A stretch of 64,000 nucleotides of DNA from Rhodospirillales bacterium (GCA_016712375.1 JADJRE010000002.1:471927-535926); one strand, 5' to 3'. Shown: positions 8,063 to 19,257, counted from the stretch's first letter. Notes: generated by a model from the sequence alone, not told the origin. Program-made: numbers and translations.

Positions 8063-10813
8063 CTAGTTTGAAAGCCTGAACTCTTGTTCCGCTATGCTGA
8101 CATGGACGCTGGAAATTGGCCGTACGTCCCTCGTCCGGGTAAGAAACTCCGCCGACAGCGACGGCAGCAACGTGTTTGTCAGTATGGCGTCGATCATCCG
8201 GCCGCCGCTTTCGAGCTCGGTGCAGCGGTCGGTGATCAGCTTCACCACCGCGTCGTCGTAGGTGAAGGGGACGCCGTAGCGCTCGGCGATCCGCCTGGCG
8301 ATGCGGTCGAGCTGTAGCCTCGCGATCATCCCGATCATCTCGTCCGACAGCGGGTAGTAGGGAATCGTCACCAGCCGGCCGAGCAGCGCCGCCGGGAAAA
8401 CCTTCAACAGCGGCTGGCGCAGCGCCTGAGCGAGGTCGTCCGGCTCGCCATTCAGTTCCGGATCGGCGCACATGCTCATGTTCAGGTCCGAGCCGACGTT
8501 GGAGGTGAGAAGGGATCAGCGTGTTGCGAAAATCGATCCGCCGGCCCTCGGCGTCGTCCATCCAGCCCTTGTCGAAGATCTGGAAGAAGATCTCGTGGAC
8601 GTCCGGGTGCGCCTTCTCGACCTCGTCGAGCAGGACGACGCTGTAGGGGCGGCGGCGCACGGCCTCGGTCAGCACGCCGCCCTCGCCGTAGCCGACGTAT
8701 CCCGGCGGCGCGCCCTTGAGAGTCGAGACGGTGTGCGCCTCCTGGAATTCGCTCATGTTGATCGTCACGACGTTCTGCTCGCCGCCGTAGAGCGCTTCCG
8801 CCAGCGCCAGCGCCGTCTCGGTCTTGCCGACGCCGGAGGGCCGCAGAGGAGGAAGACGCCGATCGGCTTGTTCGGATTTTCCAGGCCGGCGCGCGAGGTC
8901 TGGATGCGCCGCGCGATCATCTCCATCGCATGGTCCTGGCCGACGATGCGCTCCTTGAGCGTGTCCTTCAGCTTGAGGACCGCCTCGATCTCGTTCTTCA
9001 CCATCCGGCCGACCGGAATCCCGGTCCAGTCCTCGACCACCTTGGCGACCGCCGCCTCGTCGACGCTGACGAGGAGCAGCGGCTGCTCGCCCTGCACCGA
9101 GACGAGTTCCGCCTGCAGCTGCCGCAGCTCGGAGAGCGCGGTCTGGCGCTCGTCGTCGCTCAGCGCCGGCGGCGGGGGCTCGCCGTTCCCAGCCGGTATG
9201 GCGGGCGTGGTCACCTTTGCGGCGGCGGCTTCGAGGGGAGTTCCGGTGCCTTCGACCGGGCCCACAACGCCGCGCAGCCTGGCGCGGAGTGCGAGAATGC
9301 GATCGACCAGCGCCTTTTCCCGCGCCCAACGCTCGTCCAGCCCGGCCAGACGCTGCCGCTCTGCTGCCAGCGCTTCCTCCCCCGCAGCGTCGCGCTTCGC
9401 CGTATCGACGCCGACCGCCCGCTCGCGCTCGCAGATCGCTCGCTCGGTCTCCAGCGCCTCGATCCGTCGCCGGCAGTCCTCCACCTCCGCCGGCACCGCA
9501 TGCTGGCTGATCGCCACCCGCGCGCACGCGGTATCGAGCAGGCTCACCGCTTTGTCAGGGAGCTGGCGGGCCGGGATGTAACGATGCGACAGCTTGACCG
9601 ACGCCTCGATCGCTTCGTCGAGGAGCTGCACGTGGTGATGCTTCTCCAGCGTCGAGGCGAGGCCGCGCATCATCAGGATCGCCTTCTGCTCGCTCGGCTC
9701 CTCGATCTGCACCGGCTGGAAGCGGCGGGTCAGCGCCGGGTCCTTCTCGATGTACTTCTTGTATTCGATCCAGGTGGTGGCGCCGATGGTACGCAGCGTG
9801 CCGCGGGCGAGGGCGGGTTTGAGAAGATTGGCCGCATCGCCGGTGCCGGCGGCGCCGCCCGCGCCAACCAGCGTGTGCACTTCATCGATGAACAGGATGA
9901 TGGGCTTCGGCGACGCCTGCACTTCGTCAATCACTTGGCGCAGGCGGTTTTCGAACTCGCCCTTCATGCTGGCGCCGGCTTGCAGCAGGCCGATGTCGAG
10001 CGCGCGGAGCGTCACGCCCTGCATCGGCGGCGGCACGTCCTTTGCGGCGATCCGCTGCGCGAACCCTTCGACGACCGCGGTCTTGCCGACACCAGCCTCG
10101 CCGGTGATCATCGGATTGTTCTGCCGTCGGCGCATCAGGATGTCGACGATCTGGCGGATCTCCTCGTCGCGGCCGACGATCGGGTCCATCTCGCCGTTCC
10201 TCGCCTTTTCCGTCAGATCGACGGAGAACCGCTTCAGCGCCTCCTGCTTGCCCATCTGCGCCGGCGCCAACGCTCCGCTCGCCTCGCCGGGCTCGGCCGC
10301 CGCAAGCTTCGAGCCGTCGTAGGCCGCCATGCGGTCCTCCGGTGAGCCGCCGACGATCGCGCCGAAGCGCTCGCTCAGCGCATCGGTGCTGACCTTGGCG
10401 AACTCCCTGGACATGGCGAGCAAGCCGTTGCGCAGGCTGGGCGTCTTCAGAATTCCGAAGATGATGTAGCCGGAGCGCACCTGCGGCTCGCCGAACAGCA
10501 GCGTTGCATAGACCCAGCCACGCTCGGTTGCTTCCTCGACGTGCGACGATAGATCGGATATAGAGGTAGCACCGCGCGGAAGCCGGTCGAGCGCTGCGGT
10601 AATGTCCTGGGCTAGGCGGGCCGGCTCCATCTCGAAGTGCTTGACGATCCGGTGCAGGTCGGAATCGGGAAGCTGGAAAATCTGCTGAAACCAGTGAACC
10701 AGCTCGACGTAGGGGTTACCGCGCAGCTTGCAAAAAACGGTCGCGCTCTCGATCGCTTTGTAGCTCAGCGGATTGAGCTTCCCGAATAACGTTGCGCGGT
10801 TTATCTCAGCCAT
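8063..10813 (-). CDS. tssH: ClpV (TssH) AAA+ ATPase, read through two compensating frameshifts
   Basis: Unfoldase that recycles the contracted T6SS sheath. The ClpV N-domain opens the protein (EINRATLFGKLNPLSYKAIE). The first AAA module has GEAGVGKTA (Walker A) and ILFIDEVHTL (Walker B), followed by a coiled-coil middle domain. The second module GPSGVGKTETALALAEALYG and VVLLDEVEKAHPDVHE lies in a second frame, and LLTSNVGSDLNM to the end (FRLSN) in a third. One base is missing in the C/G run at about 8838 and one is extra at about 8512. Restored length is about 917 residues, normal for ClpV. ATG 10813 is chosen over GTG 10822 because ClpV proteins begin close to this MAEINRATLF. It lies 42 bases after tssG. 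Confidence 0.9.
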
Positions 10814-10855
10814 TCTCCTCACCCTTGTTGTCCGTTTGCGCTTGGCGGGTGGCTG

Positions 10856-11943
10856 CTACCTCACTGGTTCAAGGATCAGGTCGTCCGGATCGCGATCGAT
10901 GCGATCTGCCGGCAGCCAGGTCGTCCAGCCGAGTCGCATCGCGCCGTCCAGGCGCAGCGGCGGGACCTCCTTGCGGCAGAGGACAAGATTGAGGTCCCAG
11001 GCTTTCTCGTCGCCGCTGTAACTCCTCACAATTGCGACGACGCGATCGAGCCCGGCCATCCCAGGAAGAAAGCGGCAGTAGTCCGCGAAAATGAGCGGAC
11101 CGAAGATCAGGCGGAAGCGATGCTGCGCTCCCCACACGCAAACTCCGAGCAGGATGGAGTGGCCAAGCAGGCCGGTGTCTGTGCTGGCGGCAGGCGAAAA
11201 TTGCCAACACGCCTGTTCAGGGATACGTACCCACTCGCCGATGAATTCGCGGATTGCTACGGGGATCCTGAAGAAGTCGGCGAGCATCGCCCGCAGACCC
11301 GCCGGATGTTTCGACTGGCCGGCAAGGAGGCCCGCATAGAAGAGCTTGGCGCGATCCGGCATCGCGTCCCGGTCGCGCAGGCTCGCGAAACCCAGCCCGA
11401 ACAGCGAGGCAAGGAAACGACCGAACCAGTCGGAGTCGGCACCGGGGCGGTCGAAGCTCAGCGGCGGCCGCGCCAGCGCCCAGGCACGATAGAAGGACGC
11501 GATCATCCGATGATGGAAGACGTCGAGAAAGTGACTGAACGTGTGATCATGATGATGCAGGGCCCGCTCGATCGCATACTCCGTGAGATGGCTGGGCAAG
11601 GCGCCGTTCGGCCCGAAAAGTCCAAAGAAATAGCCGGCAAGACGCGGAGCACGGCCTTCGCGCCCGGCACGTACGACGCGACGGTGGAGGGCGCGAAGAC
11701 CAAGGACGGCAACTGCGCGAACCGGACCGGATCCTCCGCCGGTCGCACCGACGTCCCGACGCGTGGACGCTGCGAGTTCGCGCACTCGAGCCGACGAACG
11801 GCCTGGAAGAAGTCGAACGTCCACGGCTGCGACTTCAGCCGGGTCTCCAGGGCGGTGAGCGCAGGCTCATTGTCCCCGCCCGCGAATGCGGGAAATCGGA
11901 GGGCGTGCTGTTGGGGCCCGGCGCTGACGCCTCGGGCCCTACA
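10856..11943 (-). CDS. tssG: TssG baseplate protein, frameshifted
   Basis: TssG joins TssE, TssF and TssK in the T6SS baseplate wedge. The N-terminal hallmark WTFDFFQAVRRLE and VRFAQLPSLVFAPS sit in one frame to about 11640, where a base appears to be missing. The rest follows in the next frame: LAGYFFGLFGPNGALPSHL, the His-rich HHHDHTFSHFLDVFHHR, and the conserved end LILEPV. The gene follows tssF directly. I see no in-frame ATG at the 5' end; the frame is open from 11943, so the true start may be hidden by another error next to the tssF stop. Length if intact is about 360 residues, usual for TssG. Confidence 0.8.
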
Positions 11944-13820
11944 TTAGCTGGCGTTGCCCGATCCTCGCTGGCCATCGCATTACGTCACCACGACTGGAGG
12001 TCGTCAACAGCGTCTCGGTGAAGCTGTTGAGCGACACATAACGAGCGAAAAACTGTTCGAGCACGGAGCCGAGAACGAACGATCCGAAACCGGTAAACGG
12101 CTCCTCGTCGACGAGAAGGTGAACCTCGAGGCCGCGCCCGACGCTGACCGGTCCTGGTCCCGGCGACCGCCTGTTGATTGGCCTCGCCTTCACGCCCAGC
12201 ACACCCTCCACGTGCCGGCGCGTATGGGTATCTCCGATCGCAGCGTAGAGGCTGAGCAACTCGCGCAAGGCGGCGGCACCACGCTCCGCATCGTCGGCAA
12301 GCGAAAGGTAGTTCAGCGACAGATGGCTGATCAGCTTCCAGGCGATCTCGCGGTTGGCCGTCATCGGTCGAGGCTCGGTGGGTCCGCCGAGGAAAATCGT
12401 CGCCTCCACCGGCGCGCCAATCTCAAGCGAAAGGTCGCTACCGCCGAAGCCGACCGGCATCTGTAGCGGCAGGTCGCGGTTGGTACAGAGCGCGGCGACG
12501 CCAATCTGCCGCAGGCCGGAGCGAAACGGAGCTTCGCTCGCATCTACGAGAGAGATAAACACCTCGGACCCGACGTAACTCGACCGCGCACCGCGTTCCT
12601 TATGTCGCGACGACAGCTTGCGGGGTTCGCGATAGAGCGTGTAGTAGGCGTTGTGGAAGCGGTCGCTGTCCGCATCGTTGCACGCGTAAAACGGCAGGAA
12701 CTCCTGTTCCGGTTCGCTCCCCGTGCCGTAGCCGAGCACCTGCCGGAGTTGGTAAACCTCGAAGTCGAGCGGACGGGCGCGGTCGACGACGACGTGATGC
12801 TCGTTCGTCTGATCACTCAGATGGATGCGGCCGACCGGCCTCGGAAAGAGATTAATCGCCGGGCTGCAGAACAGCGCAAAGCGGGACGCGTCAACAACTT
12901 CCTCGAGAAGCGGAACACTCCGGTCGAACGGAACGATCAACTCGAACTCGCGCGCGGTTGCGCTGGCCAATGCGGTGCGCAGACCGGAAAGCTCCACGAA
13001 CAAGTATCGCTCGGGAAGGGCAAAATACTCCTTCAGCAGCCGGTATCCCTGGAACGATCGCGGGCTTGCCGGCAGGAGCGCTTCGTTGTCGTTGAACCCG
13101 ATCGCGGCGATGCGGCACCCGCCGGCGGCCGTCGCCTGCTCGCCACTCCCGGTCCTCACAGCGGCAGGCAAGGCGTTGGCGATGATCTGCTCATAAAGCC
13201 GTGCGGCGATCTCGTCGCCGCCGCGCAGGTAAAGGACCAAGCTGTCGAGACCGAGCTCGCCAAGCGGCGCATCGCCCACCGTCTGCAGCCGCAGCCGCAG
13301 CGCGGCCCGAGCACGGGCACCGGAAGCCGGCTCCAAGCGCAGCAACCGCGCCCGCCGAGCTGATATAGCTCGCTGCCGAAAGTGCAATCGGCCAAAGCCT
13401 GACGTCGTGCGCCGTCCGGTATTCGCAAGCCGTCGGCGACTCGCGGCCCGGTCGGCCTCGCAGGACGGTACCGCGCGGGACGACGATGCCCTCCTTCAGC
13501 GATCCCTGCGTCATGTCCGGCTGGAATTGAACGATCCCCAGCGAAGGGACCGGCGGGAGGAAGTCCGGGTACACCATCTCGAGGAGGTGTTGGGTAAACC
13601 GAGGATACTCGGAGTCGACCTTGAGTTGGACCCGCGCCGCCATATAGGCAAAGCCCTCAAGCAGACGCTCGACGTAGGGGTCCGGGCAGTTGAATTCCCT
13701 GATAAAACCGTCGAGGCTGAGCCGGCCGGCGATTTTCGGGTATTCTTGCGCAAACTCGGCGCACATTTCCGCCAGATGCTGTAGTTCCCGCGTGTAGTAT
13801 TCGAGAAAGCGGGGTTCCAT
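11939..13820 (-). CDS. tssF: TssF baseplate protein, frameshifted
   Basis: TssF is the large baseplate wedge subunit. The N-terminus is typical (RFLEYYTRELQHLAEMCAEF, VERLLEGFAYMAARVQLKVD, YPDFLPPVPSLGIVQF, CEYRTAHDVRLWPI). After a frame break between about 13320 and 13380 the protein continues with RAALRLRLQTVGDAPL, LVLYLRGGDEIAARLYEQI, and ends VMRWPARIGQRQLM. Restored length of about 627 residues fits the family. Its ATG shares the A of the tssE TGA stop (TGATG), so the two are translationally coupled. Confidence 0.88.
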
Positions 13821-14335
13821 CAGCCAACCATCGCTCCGGAGTTGTCCTGCATCGACACATGACCGCTGTCAAGGTCGATTTCGCTCTTCAGCAGGAGGTG
13901 CATCGGGACGGGCTGTCCCCAAAGATCGCCTTCCACTTCGAACGCGATCGCATTGCGGTCCGACTTACCCGGACTCAGCACTGCGCGCACGCGCACGCTC
14001 TCCGGCCGAATTCGTGGCTCAAACCGCAATATTGCCTCCCGGATCATTGTCTCGATCCGCTTCGCGGTCAGGCTGGTTGCCGTGCGCCCCGTGAGGTCAG
14101 CAATCCCGTAGTTCAGGACCGACGATGCCACGCGCGGGTACGCCGAGAGGTCGGTCCCTGCCTCCAGGTTCGTCGTGTTAAACAGCCAGGAAACATCCCG
14201 CAGAACCTTCTGGCGCAGTTCGCGCATGGTCAGGACACGCTGCTGCGCCGTCTCCTGCCTGCGGTCCGGGTGGTCATCGGTCAGCCGATCGAGCAACGTC
14301 GGTTGCAGCCGCTCCTTCAGGATTAGCTCAGTCAT
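13820..14335 (-). CDS. tssE: TssE, gp25-like baseplate subunit
   Basis: A 171-residue homologue of phage T4 gp25, needed to start sheath assembly. The diagnostic region runs from LLDRLTDD through LRQKVLRDVSWLFNTTNL, YPRVASSVLNYGIADLTG and the ETMIREAILRFEPRI helix. It overlaps the end of tagJ by 8 bases and abuts tssF, so it is internal to the operon. No oddities; it is one of the few core genes here without a frame break. Confidence 0.93.
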   Translation of the reverse strand: MTELILKERLQPTLLDRLTDDHPDRRQETAQQRVLTMRELRQKVLRDVSWLFNTTNLEAGTDLSAYPRVASSVLNYGIADLTGRTATSLTAKRIETMIREAILRFEPRIRPESVRVRAVLSPGKSDRNAIAFEVEGDLWGQPVPMHLLLKSEIDLDSGHVSMQDNSGAMVG

Positions 14336-15167
14336 TGCCGATCGCCTCCGGGGCCGAAACGGCGGAACTTTCCGGCGCGGCCAGGAAATCGATCGACCGG
14401 ACGTTCAAGAGCGGATAGTCGCCGACGTCCGTCGCCAGCATCCTCTGCCCGACGCCGACGAAAAAGCCCTTGGCCAGCTCTTCCCATAGGGTCATGCGAG
14501 CCAGACGAAGTTGAGCATCCTGATTTGTTTCGGTGCCCGGATAACGCGTCGGGATCAGACCCACTGCTTCTCCGCCATTCGTCCACCTGATCTCGGCGGG
14601 CATCCACACCAAGTCCCGCAAGTCCTCGGGTTTGGCGATAGTTATTCTGGCGATTCGTCCGAAGGGTACCCAATAGTATGCGCCCTTCAGGATGATCTCG
14701 ATGATCGGGCCGAGACGCATGTCCGCGTCTGCGATCCAGGCGAAGTTTTCGCCCCCGACCTTACCGGCTACGGCAGGCGCCAGCGCCAGCGCGTCGTCGC
14801 GCAGGACGTGCGCTTGTGCAAACTCACGTACAACCGTGAGCCTAAGGGCTTCCAGCATCAGGGCAACCCAGCGGTCGGGATCTCCGAAAACGAGCGGCGT
14901 CAGCTCCCCCCGGAATACTCTCTGGCGCAGAACTTCGCACTGGATCGCCTCACGGTAGGTGTGCACCATCATCAGCGATGACGCGTCGAGGTCCGCGAGA
15001 ACGTTCAGCTGGTTGAGGGCCCGCTCCCACTCCCCCATGACGACGAGCAGCTGAAACAGGAAAATGCGCCGCTTGGCATCGGCGGGATAACGGCGCACCT
15101 CGCCTTTTAGTTGCGTCAGCGCTTCATCGAGTTCGCCATTGCGGAGGAGTTGCTCGACTTCGGCCAC
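14328..15167 (-). CDS. tagJ: TagJ (ImpE/SciE-type) T6SS accessory protein
   Basis: A 279-residue protein with a TPR-like N-terminus (EQLLRNGELDEALTQLKGEV, RIFLFQLLVVMGEWERALNQL). The C-terminal ImpE domain has FAWIADADMRLGPIIEIIL, YYWVPFGRI, DLVWMPAEIRWTNGGEAVGL and IPTRYPG. In other systems TagJ binds the TssB N-terminus and modulates sheath disassembly with ClpV. It sits between hcp and tssE, as in many alphaproteobacterial imp-type clusters. Confidence 0.92.
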   Translation of the reverse strand: MAEVEQLLRNGELDEALTQLKGEVRRYPADAKRRIFLFQLLVVMGEWERALNQLNVLADLDASSLMMVHTYREAIQCEVLRQRVFRGELTPLVFGDPDRWVALMLEALRLTVVREFAQAHVLRDDALALAPAVAGKVGGENFAWIADADMRLGPIIEIILKGAYYWVPFGRIARITIAKPEDLRDLVWMPAEIRWTNGGEAVGLIPTRYPGTETNQDAQLRLARMTLWEELAKGFFVGVGQRMLATDVGDYPLLNVRSIDFLAAPESSAVSAPEAIGND

Positions 15168-15278
15168 GTCGTCGCTCCCCGTCAGTCAACATACCAAGAC
15201 GCATGACATCCGAGGACGCGCGCCCGCAAAGGCGTCCGACCGCCCGGCGGTGCGGGTCCACGTTCGCTCAACCCGGAG

Positions 15279-15310
15279 CGTGGCCCGAGCCGGAATTGGC
15301 CCGGGCCACG
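15279..15310 (-). terminator. Strong hairpin just downstream of hcp
   Basis: CGTGGCCCG (15279-15287) and CGGGCCACG (15302-15310) are perfect inverted copies, and GCC/GGC inside extend the stem around a GGAATT loop. It starts 16 bases after the hcp stop. There is no U-run, so it is more likely an mRNA-stabilising or attenuating element that lets hcp exceed downstream tagJ-tssE than a full terminator. Confidence 0.5.
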
Positions 15311-15325
15311 TCGGGATCTTCTCCG

Positions 15326-15814
15326 TCAGCCGAAGGATTTGTTTTCCTCGATGTTCCAGCCCACGGTCTTCGCGGCTTCCTTCGTGCCGTCCGCTTTCTG
15401 CGGCGTGTACTCGAGCTTGAATTTCGCAAAGTTGAGCGAGAGATTCTCGGTCAGCCGGTCCTCGCCACCAGAACCGCCGGTCGAGAGACTGCTGACGATA
15501 ATGTCATTCATCGTTATCTTGATGTATTCGACCGGATCTTTACCGCCTGCCTTGCGTACGGTCAGCACCCCTTCCTTGACGTGCGTGCCGTTACAGCAGT
15601 GCAGCATCAGTGCGTTGGTCGAACTGTCAATGTACTTGGTCACGCTGATATCGTTGACCTGCACTTTGCCGGAGCCGCCACCCCCGCCCATGTGAGCCGA
15701 CCCGCTCTGCGAGAGTCCCCAGCTCCAGGCGAGCACGTCGATTTCTTCCTTGTGCTTGCTATCGCGCGCCTCTCCCTTGATCCCATCAATTTTCAAAAAC
15801 ATATCAACAGCCAT
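15326..15814 (-). CDS. hcp: Hcp (TssD), T6SS inner tube protein
   Basis: A 162-residue tube subunit, secreted as stacked hexamers that also carry small effectors. Typical start MAVDMFLKIDGIKGE, then IDVLAWSWGLSQSG, a Gly-rich loop, SSTNALMLHCCNGTHV and the family core YIKITMNDIIVSS, ending WNIEENKS. ATG 15814 has GGGGAG about seven bases upstream. It lies between tssC and tagJ, with about 150 bases of spacer before it and a hairpin after it. Both fit separate, high expression. Confidence 0.96.
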   Translation of the reverse strand: MAVDMFLKIDGIKGEARDSKHKEEIDVLAWSWGLSQSGSAHMGGGGGSGKVQVNDISVTKYIDSSTNALMLHCCNGTHVKEGVLTVRKAGGKDPVEYIKITMNDIIVSSLSTGGSGGEDRLTENLSLNFAKFKLEYTPQKADGTKEAAKTVGWNIEENKSFG

Positions 15815-15964
15815 TTCACTGCTCCCCTCGTTCTACTGTCTGCTCAACGCCTTGACCGCACCGATGGCAGCCCGCTCCCTAACAGCGGGTGGCCTGCAAA
15901 CCACAGTGCCGGCGCGACAGGGTCGCCCAGCGACTTAGCGGACCGCCCTCCCGCTCAGCTCAGC

Positions 15965-17459
15965 TCAGCTGCCTTTTATGGAGGGCAGCTTCGAAACGAG
16001 CCGCAATGAAACCGTCAGCCCTTCGAGCTGATAAAGCGGCTGTACAAAAATCTTCGACTTATAGTATCCAGGGTTACCCTCAACTTCTTCCACGACGACT
16101 TCTGCCGCTGCGAGCGGCCGGCGCGACTTCGTTTCCTCATTGGAGTGCGCCGGGTCCCCGTCCACGTACTGTATGATCCAGTTCTGCAAAAATCGCTGCA
16201 TATCCTCCCGTTCCTTGAAGGAGCCGATCTTGTCGCGAACCATGCATTTCAGGTAGTGAGCAAATCGACAGACGGCGAAGAGGTAAGGCAACCTGGCAGA
16301 GAGGTTGGCATTTGCCGTTGCGTCTGGATCGTCGTATTCGGCAGGCTTCTGCAGTGACTGCGCACCAATAAATGCAGCAAAATCGGTGTTTTTCTTGTGC
16401 ACGAGCGGCATGAACCCGTTTTTGGCCAGTTCTGCCTCACGACGATCGGTAATTGCGATCTCGGTGGGGCACTTCATGTCCACGCCACCGTCATCGGTCG
16501 GGAAGGTGTGCACCGGCAAACCCTCGACGGCCCCGCCGGATCTGATCCCGCGGATACGCGAGCACCATCCGAAATACTTGAATGATCGAGTGATGTTCGT
16601 CGCCATGGCGTAGGCGGAGTTGGACCAGCAGTACTTGCGGTGGTCGGCCCCTCCACATCCTCTTCGAAGTCGAATTCTTCCAGGGGTCTGTCTTTGCGCC
16701 GTACGGAAGGCGTGCGAGGAACCGCGGCATGGCCAAGCCGACGTAGCGGGAGTCTTCGGAGTCGCGCAGTGAGTTCCAGGCTGCGTACTCGGGCGTCTGG
16801 AATATCTTAGTCAGGTCGCGCGGATTGGCGAGTTCCTGCCAGCTCTCCATCTGCATGACCGACGGGGAGGCACCGGCAATGAACGGTGTGTGTGCGGCTG
16901 CGGCGACGCGGGAGACTTCCGTAAGGAGTTCTACATCGGGCGGCGACTGATCAAAGTAGTAATCGCCAACAAGGCATCCAAACGGGGCGCCACCCAGCGT
17001 CCCATACTCTTCTTCATAAATCTTCTTGAAGACTGGGCTCTGGTCCCAGGCAGTCCCCTTAAATTTCTTTAATGTCTTGTGGAGTTCTTTTTTGGTGATG
17101 TTCATTACACGGATCTGGAGCATTTCGTCGGTTTCAGTGTTATTGACGAGATGTTGAACACCGCGCCATGCGCCTTCCAGTTGCTGAAATTCCGCGTGAT
17201 GGATGATCTTATTGATCTGCTCCGTCAGCTTCTCGTCGAGCGCGGCAATCATTGCCTCGATCGAACGCACCGCGTCGGTCGACACGAGAGCAGTCTGGGC
17301 CAGGGCCTGCTCCGCCAGCGTCTGGACCGCGTTTTCGACCGCCTCTCGGGCCCGATCTGTCTGCGGCCGGAACTCCCTCTGTATAAGCGCGCTGAATTCG
17401 TCCGTCGTCAGCGCCTCGGCAACGGGTTTCGCCTCGACGTCGGTCTGTGCATCAGCCAT
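15965..17459 (-). CDS. tssC: TssC sheath protein (VipB/ImpC), frameshifted
   Basis: Large subunit of the contractile sheath. The N-terminal part has VENAVQTLAEQAL, FQQLEGAWRGVQHLV and FGCLVGDYYF. After LPYGAKTDP two single-base losses, in the G runs at about 16684 and 16649, move the reading into another frame. There SFKYFGWCSRIRGIRSGGAV, LPVHTFPTDDGGVDMKCPTE, FMPLVHKKNTDFAAFIGAQS and KPLY-type C-terminal residues complete the protein. Restored length of about 498 residues matches TssC. The start is 5 bases after tssB. Confidence 0.93.
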
Positions 17460-17464
17460 TCATG

Positions 17465-17986
17465 CTACTCCCCGGTCGAAGCTTCCGGAGAAGCTGGCTT
17501 CGGTGCTGCGGCCAGCGACTGGAGCAGCACCGGGTCCTGCATTATCCGCGCCAGCAGTTCCTCCGCGCCGCTCTTGCCGTCCATGTAGCTAAGCAAGTTT
17601 GAGAGCTGGCTACGGGCCTCGAGCAACTTGTTGAGCGAATCGACCTTTCGAGCGACGGCGGCCGGCGAAAAATCGTCCATGCTTTCAAAAGTGATGTCGA
17701 CGCTGATTTCGCCCTCGGCGGTCAGCGTATTCGGCACGCGAAACGCCACCCGGGGCTTCATTGCCTTCAGCCTCTCGTTGAAGTTATCGACATCGATCTC
17801 CAGAAATTTTCGTTTGGCGACCTCCGGCAGAGCTTCAGCAGGTTTTCCCGATAGGTCTGCCATCACGCCCATCACGAATGGGATCTGCACTTTCTTCTGG
17901 GCACCATACAGTTCGACATCATACTCTATCTGTACGCGTGGCCCGCGATTGCTTGCGATGAATTTCTGGCTGCTTTCTTTCGCCAT
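17465..17986 (-). CDS. tssB: TssB sheath protein (VipA/ImpB)
   Basis: A 173-residue small sheath subunit that interlocks with TssC. Diagnostic features: RVQIEYDVELYGAQKKVQIP near the N-terminus, FVMGVMADLSG, FLEIDVDNFNERLKAMKPRV, and the C-terminal FSPAAVARKVDSLNKLLEAR plus LLSYMDGKSGAEELL helix that binds ClpV/TssC. Intact, with an RBS-like GGGAGAAGGG just before the ATG. It follows tssA after about 70 bases. Confidence 0.95.
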   Translation of the reverse strand: MAKESSQKFIASNRGPRVQIEYDVELYGAQKKVQIPFVMGVMADLSGKPAEALPEVAKRKFLEIDVDNFNERLKAMKPRVAFRVPNTLTAEGEISVDITFESMDDFSPAAVARKVDSLNKLLEARSQLSNLLSYMDGKSGAEELLARIMQDPVLLQSLAAAPKPASPEASTGE

Positions 17987-18056
17987 ATCCCTTCTCCCCA
18001 GCTAGCCTCCCGCATTGCGTGCGGGCAGTTGTCACCTCGCCTTACCCGATACTCCG

Positions 18057-19136
18057 TCAACCGCCACTTGCTTCGGCCGAACCGTCGGCAGTCCGGAAGC
18101 GCTCCGCCTGTTGCAGTCCCTCGGGCGCCAAGTCACGCAGTATTTCCATGAAGTCCTTCCCAACCAGCTGCTTGGCTCGGTGCAGGAGAATTGGCACAGG
18201 ACTTGAGGGCTCATTGCGCTGGAAGTATTCGCATAGCATGTCCAGCACTCGGACGACGTCGTCTCGACTGGCAATCCTCGCCACTGCTTCGAGGGAGATC
18301 GCCGGCACGACAGGGGATGCCCTCACGTGCGCGTTCCCGTCGATCATCAGCGCTCCGCCCGGCTGGATTACTTCCGCCCCGGCGAGCCCGCGCTCGGTCA
18401 CTCGCTCATCGAGGTAGCGTGAAATGGTTCGCAGCGCCGAGCGAATGGGAGACAGGTCGACCGCCTGACCGACGCCGACGTGATCGCAAACAACCTGCTC
18501 GATCCTCTCGACCAAGCTCTCCGAGTCCCGCGCCGCCGAAGCGGTGGCGAGCAGGCCTTCCGCGTCGCATTCCTTGAATGACGCCTTAATCTCGCTCGTG
18601 TCGCGCGGCGTCTCCTCATTGATCGGGGTCAACTCACCAGACGCCAGTGCTATGTCACGGTAGTTGATTTTTCCGAACCGGGCCGACACGACGAGTGGCA
18701 CGGCGCGGAGTTCCCGGATCACGGTTTCCGGATCGTTGAGCGCGGCCAGCGTGTTTATTCGCAGCGTCGGATCGTTGTCGTCGTCGGGGTCCAGCTGCGG
18801 GTGCAGCGTGTCCCACCGCTCGACCAATAACCGATGGATCAGCGCGAGACCTTCATGCAGGCCGACAAGCCCGTCCGTCTGTAGGAGCGCGCGCGTCAGC
18901 CAGAAAGCGACGCGGAGGTCGACGGTACGAGAGAGCAACGCCAGTGCTCGCGCCCGAATGTCGCCCCAGTCGGGGAGTTTGGCGGCTTCCGCAGCCTCCA
19001 CTCCGGTCATGGGATCGACGAACGGGTGGAGCAGGCGCTCTAGCGCCATGTACTCGCTGTCATACTCTATATTGTCGCCGCACGTCGCGCCCATCGCGAG
19101 CGCGCTCAGGAGCCCTTGCCGCTCGATCCCGTTCAC
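18057..19136 (-). CDS. tssA: TssA, T6SS cap/baseplate-priming protein (ImpA_N type)
   Basis: A 359-residue TssA. The ImpA N-terminal domain shows GDNIEYDSEYMALERL, DWGDIRARALALLSRTVDLRVAFWLTRALL and GLALIHRLLVERWDTLHPQLD. The C-terminus retains an ImpA-like helical end (VVRVLDMLCEYFQRNEPSSP, VPILLHRAKQLVGKDFMEIL). TssA organises baseplate and tail polymerisation. It is the first gene of the minus-strand operon; upstream is the divergent spacer shared with the plus-strand operon. Confidence 0.93.
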   Translation of the reverse strand: MNGIERQGLLSALAMGATCGDNIEYDSEYMALERLLHPFVDPMTGVEAAEAAKLPDWGDIRARALALLSRTVDLRVAFWLTRALLQTDGLVGLHEGLALIHRLLVERWDTLHPQLDPDDDNDPTLRINTLAALNDPETVIRELRAVPLVVSARFGKINYRDIALASGELTPINEETPRDTSEIKASFKECDAEGLLATASAARDSESLVERIEQVVCDHVGVGQAVDLSPIRSALRTISRYLDERVTERGLAGAEVIQPGGALMIDGNAHVRASPVVPAISLEAVARIASRDDVVRVLDMLCEYFQRNEPSSPVPILLHRAKQLVGKDFMEILRDLAPEGLQQAERFRTADGSAEASGG

Positions 19137-19257
19137 AAGGATGTCCTCCCCCCCCTCGACTCTATCCTAGAACGCAACCCAATGGGCGATTGCGCGCGTC
19201 AATTAACGAATGTTTTCCTCCCACGCATATCGCCTATGATGCTACCACGATCGGGGA
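19137..19257. promoter_or_regulatory. Divergent promoter region between the two T6SS operons
   Basis: About 120 non-coding bases separate the starts of tssA (minus) and the TPR-methyltransferase (plus). It is locally AT-richer (TTAATTAACG-like stretches around 19195-19210). Both operons must begin here or nearby. I could not assign a specific sigma-factor box. Confidence 0.4.

Noticed and set aside
8472..10345. Two long plus-strand ORFs opposite clpV
   Set aside because: Shadows of clpV; the minus-strand frames carry all AAA+ motifs.
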